Source of the DNA: Irpex lacteus
Lineage: Eukaryota; Basidiomycota; Agaricomycetes; Polyporales; Irpicaceae
Direction of reading: 5' to 3'
DNA: 64,000 nucleotides
Assembly (NCBI GenBank): GCA_001986395.2
Contig: MQVO02000004.1
Location: forward strand, 1,302,001 to 1,366,000
A model generated the notes under the pieces. It saw nothing but the letters and a program-made list of their open reading frames with translations, was not told the DNA's origin and did no database searches. Shown piece after piece: positions 56,921 through 64,000 of this stretch. Position numbers and translations under genes: made by a program. Numbering within the stretch: the first letter of the stretch is position 1; each line of letters opens with the position of its first letter.

Positions 56921-59900
56921 ATGGCTTCTTCGACGAATATCAAGGTCGTATGTCGGTACGTCTACAGCGCGGATGCTCACCCGCACCGGGTCAATGGTGG
57001 TATCTCATAACGACTGTGCTACTTAGGTTCCGACCGCCGAACGCGATAGAGACACGAGAAGGAGGGGAGATCGTGGTCGCGTTCGATGATAACCTCACGA
57101 CTGTGCAGATGCGCTCTGCGCAAGTGAATTCTGGCCCCGAAAGAGACGGGTTTACCTTCGATCGTGTATTCCCCCCTGGTACAAAGCAACAAGAAGTGTT
57201 TGAATATGGTGTGAAAGAGTGAGTAGCATGGCTGCTAAAATATATCGTTCTGAGACTTATGCAATCACCCTAGTACTGTGAAAGGTATGTGGGACGCTAC
57301 TGGCCGAGGCGTACGGAGGAACTCATAGCTGTTGTGTAGATGTCCTGGATGGATACAATGGAACGGTTTTTGCATATGGTCAGACTGGTAGTGGAAAGAC
57401 ATTCACTATGATGGTGAGTCTACAGGCTTTCTGGCCGATTGCACGGACGAGCTGACACCGTTGAAGGGATCCGATATAGACTCTCCGGAATTGAAGGGTT
57501 TGATTCCCCGTATAACTGAGCAGATTTTCCAGTCTATCATGGATTCGGACGCGCATCTTGAATACCTGGTGAAAGTGTCGTACATGGAGATCTATCTGGA
57601 ACGCATTCGTGATTTGCTTGCACGTACGTTCTTCATGGGCATATGATCGTTCTATGCGTGCTGATAGCACTTGTAGCCCAAAACGACAATCTTCAAGTTC
57701 ACGAAGAGAAATCAAAGGGTGTGTATGTGAAGAATCTGTCGGATTACTATGTGAGCAGTGCGCGGGAAGTGTACGAGATTATGAGGCAAGGTGGTAATGC
57801 TCGAGTAGTCTCATCTACAAGTACGTTACCTTTCAGATCCATCTAACTTGATTGTTCACCCGAGGCCTTCAGACATGAACGCCGAGAGTTCGCGTTCTCA
57901 CTCGATATTCCTCATCACGATAAATCAGAAGAATACGGAGACTGGAGCGCAGAAGACCGGTAACCTCTACCTTGTCGATCTTGCTGGTTCAGAGAAGGTG
58001 GGGAAGACCGGCGCCACCGGGCAGACACTTGAAGAAGCCAAGAAGATCAACAAATCCTTGTCGGCTCTGGGTATGGTTATCAATGCTCTCACTGATTCGA
58101 AGGTAGGGTAGATTGAGTACTCATTTGGCCGCAGCTCTAAACACTCGTCATTCCAGGCGAAGCACATACCATACCGAGACTCGAAGCTTACGAGAATCCT
58201 CCAAGAGTCTCTTGGTGGTAACTCTCGGACAACATTGATCATCAACTGTTCGCCCTCCTCCTACAACGATGCCGAGACGCTTTCTACTCTTCGATTTGGT
58301 ATTCGTGCGAAGTCCATCAAGAACACTGCTCGCGTCAATGCGGAGTTATCACCTCTCGAGCTCAAAGGTCTTTTGGCCAAAGCGAATGCGACCAACTCCT
58401 CACACCAGAAGTATATCGCTGCTCTGGAGGCCGAGCTGGCTATCTGGCGTTCAGGCGGACATGTCGAGCAGTCAGAGTGGGCGAGCTCTGATAAGCCAAC
58501 CACAACGGCGAAGAAGCCCCCGCCGCCTGCGTCGTCACCGACACCTTCGTCAACCAGGAGCATGACTCCTGTTATTCCTGCGTTGGAAGGTATCAAGGCT
58601 GAGTTGGACAGTCGACCACAGACACCGACTGTTGTAGGATTGGACAAGGATGAGAGAGAGGAGTTCTTGAAGAGGGAGAACGAGCTCTCTGATCAGCTGG
58701 CTGAGAAGGAGTCTGCTCTAGTTGCTGCGAAGAAGCTCGTGGAGGAGTTGAAGGAGGAGCTGACGTTCCTCAAGGAGCAGGAAGCATCTGTGTCAAAGGC
58801 GAGTGCATGCGTGTGTTGTAAGATTTTGAATGCTGATTGCTGGGTTGCTGTTTAGGAGAACAAGACGATGTCTGGTCAACTCAACGAGCTCCGACTTCAA
58901 GTCGAACGTCTAGATTATGACAATAAGGAGAGTATCATCACGATAGATATCTTGAAGGAGCAGAACCAAGATGCTAAGAACGAACTGGAGGAGCTGAAGA
59001 AGACTATTGGTGAATTGAAGTCGACTCAGAAGGATGCTTCAGCGGAGGATAAGGAGAAGCGAAAGCAGGAGAAGATGGCGATGATGATGGCCAAATTCGA
59101 TGCAGTAAGTTCTATTCTATCTCTTCGATCTTCTGGTGCTCATCATCTGCATACAGCAAGGGACGTTCTCCGAGAAAGACGAGCAGCTGCGTCAACTACT
59201 GGCGAAGCTCGACGCTATTGAGGATGCGTCCGCTATATCATCTTTGTCTGTTGACGATGTCGTTGCTGTTCGTAGGCAGCTCGCCGAAGGACAAACGCTC
59301 CTACGTGAGACCATCGATCGTCTCAGACAGAGCCAGGAGGAGAATGAGATGCACACTCGCCGAAGAGACGAACTTGAGGGGCGCATTGCTTCTCTTGAGA
59401 GTGAGTACGAGGAGCTCCTTGGTAAGTAGCCTTCTACACGTCACACATTGGGCGCGTTTTGATTCTTTCCACAGAGAAGACCATACATACCGAGGATGTC
59501 AGCAATGTGGATATCATGGAGTCCATGGCGGAGCTGAAGGTAGGCCTCCGGACACTTCTCTTTCCGAGCGGCGTATTGAATGGAACCACAGAACAAGCTT
59601 GAGATGCAGTATGCCGCTAAGCGAGATGCCCATGCAAGCGAGATCCAGGACCTCAAGCAGCAGCTTGATATTCGAAGCAATGAGGTTCGGACACTCAATG
59701 CTACCATTGACAGCCTGAAGAGTGTCAACGAGGAGTTGAAGGTACGTATGGGCGATCCACCACTTTCTCTTCCTGACTTCGATATGATGTTCACATGCAT
59801 GTCAGCGCGCATTTGCCGTAACATCCGCTGGCATCGAGGGTGGCAAGAACTTGGCAGAGAGCGCACAGGACTTAGAACGGACGCGGAAGGCGATCAGCGT

Positions 59901-60785
59901 GCAGCTTGCCGAGTTCGATGGTGTCAAGAAGTCCCTCATGCGGGATCTGCAGAACCGTTGTGAGAAGGCAAGTTTACCTTTTTTGCCTACACCCCGACCA
60001 CCCGATTGACGCCCACCTAGGTTGTTGAACTTGAGATCCAACTCGACGAGATCAAGGAGCAATACAACAATGTCATTCGTAACAGCAATAGCAAGGCTCA
60101 GCAGAAGAAGATGGCGTTCTTGGAGCGCAACCTTGAGCAGCTCACCTTGGTACAGAAGCAGGTATGTCCAAGAGAACTCTCAGCTTGTCCCGACAATCGC
60201 TCACGAATGGCTATTCGACACGTTACAGCTCGTCGACCAGAATTCGGCATTGAAGAAGGAAGCAGGAATTGCCGAGCGCAAGTTGCTGGCGAGGAATGAA
60301 CGCATTCAGAATCTGGAGACTCTGCTCCAAGACGCTGATCGCAGATTAGCTGTGCAGAATCAGAAGTTCGAAGCTCAGCTCCAGCAAGTCAAGGAGCGAT
60401 TGGATCAGGCTCGAGGTGAGACACATGGCTATCGACTATCACCGGATACTGAATATTTCCTTCAGCTCAGAAGGCAGCGTCTTCCCCGCTGAGCTTCGGA
60501 CGCATTGCAAAGCCGCTGCGTGGCGGAGGCGGGGCTGCTCCTGCGAACCCCGCGTCTTCGACAAGCCCGACCCTTGGAGCAAGCTCCGCGAATCCTCTTA
60601 CGAGACTTCAGAACGACGAAAGGTGAGAGTTCCCGATCTTCTCGCAGCTTCAGACAAGCTAACAGAAATTGTGACTGATAGCTCCGGAGGTAGGCGCATA
60701 CTGATTGGTTCGGGAGGATCAGACAGCACTAACTTTTTATTAATTTGTAGCGAAGCGCGCTTCATGGTTCTTCAACTCTCGGTGA
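56921..60785 (+). CDS. Kinesin-1 heavy chain (fungal conventional kinesin)
   Basis: Plus-end motor for organelle and vesicle transport in hyphae. Start ATG 56921 ([12 protein letters not shown]); more than ten short introns. Motor marks are [14 protein letters not shown]-loop [44 protein letters not shown] (switch I), [17 protein letters not shown] (switch II) and [17 protein letters not shown] (neck). The stalk is a long coiled coil broken by a Pro-rich hinge ([20 protein letters not shown]). The C-terminus has a [16 protein letters not shown] segment and, after two small introns near 60,622-60,750, the ending [10 protein letters not shown] with stop TGA 60783-60785. The tail and the [10 protein letters not shown] box are typical of fungal kinesin-1 and argue against other kinesin classes. 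No light chain is expected in fungi. Confidence 0.93.
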
Positions 60786-62131
60786 TCTTTGGAGTTTGCC
60801 TCTTCCTTCTCATCATTTCATGTTTTCGCACATCCCTCGCACTGATCGTATGTTTTTGCACGTCATTTACTGTTCACCACCATAATACATTCTTATCAAG
60901 TTGGAAGCACTTGCCTATACCGGTGTCGAGCAAGCAATGTTGGGGTAGTGGTGAGCCTAAATGACTCGGAGAGGGGGCTTGGCGACCCTGAAGTTTAATA
61001 ACACTCATCACGTTAGGTAATCGAGAGCGGACTAGCGGTGCTGATGAAGTTCACACCCAGTGTCATCCACGGCCACTACGATCAGGCTGGCGGCCGGCGT
61101 TGGTTCTATCATATGGAGAAAATGGTTCCGCGAGAAGTAAAATAGATGGAACTGGGGGGCGGATTTGTTTCCGCGAAAGTGAGCCGCCGACCGAGCGTGC
61201 GGCTGAAAATGCTCTATGGCCAGACCGACAGACCGGGACACTACTGCAATTGGAAAGGGCGCCCCGCCACTAGCACACGAAGATCCGGCTCGGCTCGGCG
61301 TAAGTTTGTAAAGAAGCCGGGAATGGCAAGTTTAGTTGTTCCTGAGGGCGCCTGGCGGCCGAGTTGGGTGAAGTGTTACCGGACAAAAGGAGTAAAGCGA
61401 CGGAGAACGTTACACGTGGCAACGGTGGCCGTACGCGTTACCGTTTCAGCGCAGTCAAATTAGCGAGACCATCATGAGCTCACTCTTTCCCAGTCGAAAT
61501 TCGATGGCTATTTCGGGGTCCCGCCGCGGTCAGGCTCGTTCGCATAGCCGCGTCCGAGCTTGTCTCTTTCTCCCTCTCATCCTCCTCAAGCCTCGAGGTG
61601 CCCTGTGTAATCACCGTAAAAGGGCACCATAGTTCAAGGCGTGTACTGGCACGTTTTCGAGTACTAATTCGTGAGTCTTTTGTAGATCCGCTCGTGGTGC
61701 CTGCATAACGCGCTCCTGAGGATAAACCTTGACGTACTGGCAAGGGTCGTCTTTGCGTCCTCGCTGGCTCTTTTATCGTTGCAATACCTCTTGCTTCCTC
61801 CCTTCCTCCTACGTGTGCCACTGTGCTAACTCCCAGCAGTTTATAATTTGGTTAGAACACCCCGCGACACATCGAGGAACCTCCGAAACACTTTAATTTG
61901 CACCATAATCATTAGGTAAGTCTTCTGACGCTTTATCTTTCTCTATATTCACATTGTGGTCTCGAAATACCGCAGAGTTTAGACCTGTACTGCCATATGT
62001 CAGTTGGTACAGATTGGAATACCTCAACTTCAACACCGCATTCTGGGGCCACTTCGCCCATGATATCTCCGAGTCACGTATGCCGCTATATCTCTTTCCA
62101 TTGTACCGTCGTTGAAGCTCCATCACGTTAG
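60786..62131. other. Gene-free stretch between kinesin-1 and the Pumilio gene
   Basis: About 1.35 kb. ORFs up to 113 codons on either strand have no family features and atypical composition. The right part, before 62,132, must hold the promoter and leader of the Pumilio gene. No repeat known from elsewhere in the window was seen. Confidence 0.55.
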
Positions 62132-64000
62132 ATGCAGCCTCAGAGAAAGTCCGTCCCCGGCACACAGCCAATCGGCGCGAGACTTGGCTCAGCCTCCGCT
62201 GTGAAGCCATTGACTCCCACTTGGCAGGCAAGTGCCTCGGTGTCAGTTTCTGCCCTTACTTGACTCACGGGGCTGCGTTAGATGTGGACTAATCCCTCTG
62301 CTGCGTCGGATACATCCGCATCATCTGCCAGCCATCCAGATGTCACACAACCCGAGAATGGATATGTCGGCGAATATTGGCGCGCCCCTCGTGCGACCAG
62401 CGCCCAATGGGAAGAGAATGGCCAGAGATCGGTTAGTCCCCTTTCGCGCGGGCCAATTCACGCTTGTTTGATGTAAGTGGCTAATAGGTCTCTAATATAC
62501 TGCAGTACGGAAGACAGCGACCCTCGGGTAACGCGCCAGTTCTCCATCCATCATCTGTATCTGCATCGAAGAATGGTCGTTACGATCGTGGCTTGGGTAG
62601 GGATTCTACCGAACACTCACATTACGGCGGTTCTGCTTCTTCTAAAGCTGCAAACGGTCGATCCGTGTCCCCTTTTGCGGGCCAAGAACAACATCCTCAT
62701 GCTCCAAGCGGGATGGTTGCTCCATATGAGGCCTATCAACCTCCTGATCCCATGTTCAACTCTCCGGCTCTCAGCTCAGCTACAACGGCAGGCTTCCTAT
62801 ACCCTGGAATGTCTCCGTATGGGCCTCAGACTATGACGGAAATGCCAAGCCCTCATCTAGGCATGTTCTACAATTACTCCGGCGCAGGCCGTCCTGGCTC
62901 CCACTTTTATTATACTCCTCAACCCATGCCTTTCCAACATCTTGGTCCGCCGCCGATACCAGCGGGTGGTAGTCCTGTATTCACCAAAAAGCGCATTGGA
63001 CAGGTATGTATTCAAAATATATGTGCAGGTATTTATGCTCATCGTGACAATCGCCCAAGCAGTCATCTCCCCAAGTATCTCCCCAGGCATCCATGTTCCC
63101 CGGCATTAATTCATCCCCTCTGCTGGCTCATCGTGGATATCTAACGGTTGATTACCCTGGTCGCATGCCAATGCCGCACGCGGTTTACGGGCAGCGCGAA
63201 TCGGGGTCTCCTCTGCATGCCCAGCATTTCAATGTACGCGGGCGTCGGCTGCTCGACGACCCCACTGTATATCGTAGCCCCCTGCTCGAAGAATTCCGCA
63301 GTGACAGGGTCCGTAACTGGGAGCTAAAGGTGCGAGCATATTCAGCTAGTGTGTCATCTTTACTATTTGCTGATTGGTTTTTTCCGATCCGATGTAGGAT
63401 CTCTATGGACACATCGTAGAGTTCAGTATGGACCAGCATGGCTCTCGGTTCATCCAACAAAGACTCGAGACGGCCACCGACGACGAGCGACAGGTTATCT
63501 TCGATGAGATCATGCCCCAACACGCGCTGCAGTTGATCCAGGATGTCTTCGGTAACTACGTAGGTTATGCCATCATATTTTTTCTCGGCGTTCCTGACAA
63601 GCCTCCGCAGGTCATTCAGAAGTTTTTGGAACATGGTAATGCGTTACAGAAAGCCGTCCTCGTCAGCTGCATGCAAGGGCATGTGTTGTTGCTGTCGTTG
63701 CAAATGTATGGGTGTCGTGTGGTACAGAAGGTAAAGTTGACTTAGAAGCATGCATAGAACAAGGTGCTGACTGCATATGACAGGCCGTAGAAACTCTGAC
63801 TCCCGAACAACAAAGCTTGCTCATTCGGGAGCTGGAGGAGAATGTTCTCCGCTGCGTCAAGGATGCGAACGGCAATCATGTAAGATTTAACGGAGCCGAT
63901 CAGTAATCCACGATTCTAACGGTCAATTCGCTTTTTTAGGTCATACAAAGGCTATTGGAGCAAGTGGAACCGGAGAGACTCACGTTTGTGAAATTCTTCT
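62132..64000 (+). CDS. Pumilio-family (PUF) mRNA-binding protein, 5' part
   Basis: Cytoplasmic protein that binds 3' UTR elements of mRNAs and controls their stability and translation. The proposed start is ATG 62132 ([20 protein letters not shown]), giving an N-terminus usual for basidiomycete PUFs, with PLTPTWQ before the first intron. An ATG at 62282 after that intron is an alternative. The N-terminal half is Ser/Pro/Gly/Tyr-rich and disordered. The PUF repeats begin near 63,250: [20 protein letters not shown], then [20 protein letters not shown] (repeat 1), [18 protein letters not shown] (repeat 2), [16 protein letters not shown] (repeat 3) and [17 protein letters not shown] (repeat 4). 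These are the SxxxR/NxxxQ-type RNA-contacting helices. Repeats 5-8 lie beyond the window, so which PUF paralogue it is cannot be told. Confidence 0.92.

Noticed and set aside
61480..61821. 113-codon minus-strand ORF between kinesin-1 and the Pumilio gene
   Set aside because: Composition unlike the real genes, no domain, and no convincing splice partners.
1..64000. CRISPR array, rRNA or bacterial-type operon
   Set aside because: No spaced short repeats, no rRNA sequence, and genes have spliceosomal introns; the window is eukaryotic nuclear DNA.

Overview
The window is nuclear DNA of a filamentous or mushroom-forming basidiomycete, most probably an agaricomycete. The genes are dense and split by many short introns of about 45-65 bp with fungal splice sites, and neighbouring genes lie on both strands with short divergent promoters. 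An alpha-1,3-glucan synthase, a Ste11-type MAPKKK with SAM and RA domains, a fungal kinesin-1 and a chromodomain Ty3/gypsy element all fit a fungus. The species cannot be named from the sequence alone.

Layout: (1) 1-9.5 kb: the 3' part of TRM1 (tRNA guanine-26 dimethyltransferase, +), the MAPKKK STE11 (-), a 1.8-kb gap holding one copy of a dispersed repeat, and a sugar-porter-type MFS transporter (-). (2) 9.5-20.2 kb: a repeat island. It holds a complete Ty3/gypsy chromovirus-type retrotransposon (-) with two identical 236-bp LTRs and a 5-bp target duplication. It also holds a 524-bp foldback MITE whose left edge the retrotransposon hit, a diverged 338-bp tandem duplication, and a second copy of the dispersed repeat. 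(3) 20.2-28.0 kb: alpha-1,3-glucan synthase (+), 16 exons, about 2,343 aa. (4) 28.6-36.4 kb: sphingoid long-chain base kinase (-), TAF13 (-), an F-box-like/LRR-like protein (-) and a DUF4211-type nuclear protein (+). (5) 36.9-50.3 kb: a very large protein with a C1-type zinc finger and HEAT-like helices, tentatively UNC79/UNC80-like (+), convergent with the TRAPPII subunit TRS120 (-). (6) 50.7-64 kb: ELF1 (-) and kinesin-5 (+) share a 171-bp divergent promoter, VPS55 (+) is convergent with DPM2 (-), DPM2 and kinesin-1 (+) share a 276-bp promoter, and a Pumilio-family gene (+) runs off the right end.

Most genes are housekeeping functions: tRNA modification, transcription (TAF13, ELF1), vesicle traffic (TRS120, VPS55), lipid and glycan precursors (LCB kinase, DPM2), cell wall (AGS) and microtubule motors. 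There is no sign of a metabolite cluster. The points most worth a second look are five. First, C-rich to G-rich composition switches recur within single exons of TRS120 and kinesin-5. Second, a single frame break interrupts a retroelement that otherwise looks freshly inserted. Third, the foldback MITE with the retroelement at its edge. Fourth, the DPM2 model has a first coding exon that is only the start codon. Fifth, the C1-finger giant protein. Exon boundaries were worked out by eye from reading frame, splice consensus and family conservation; no alignment or search was run.
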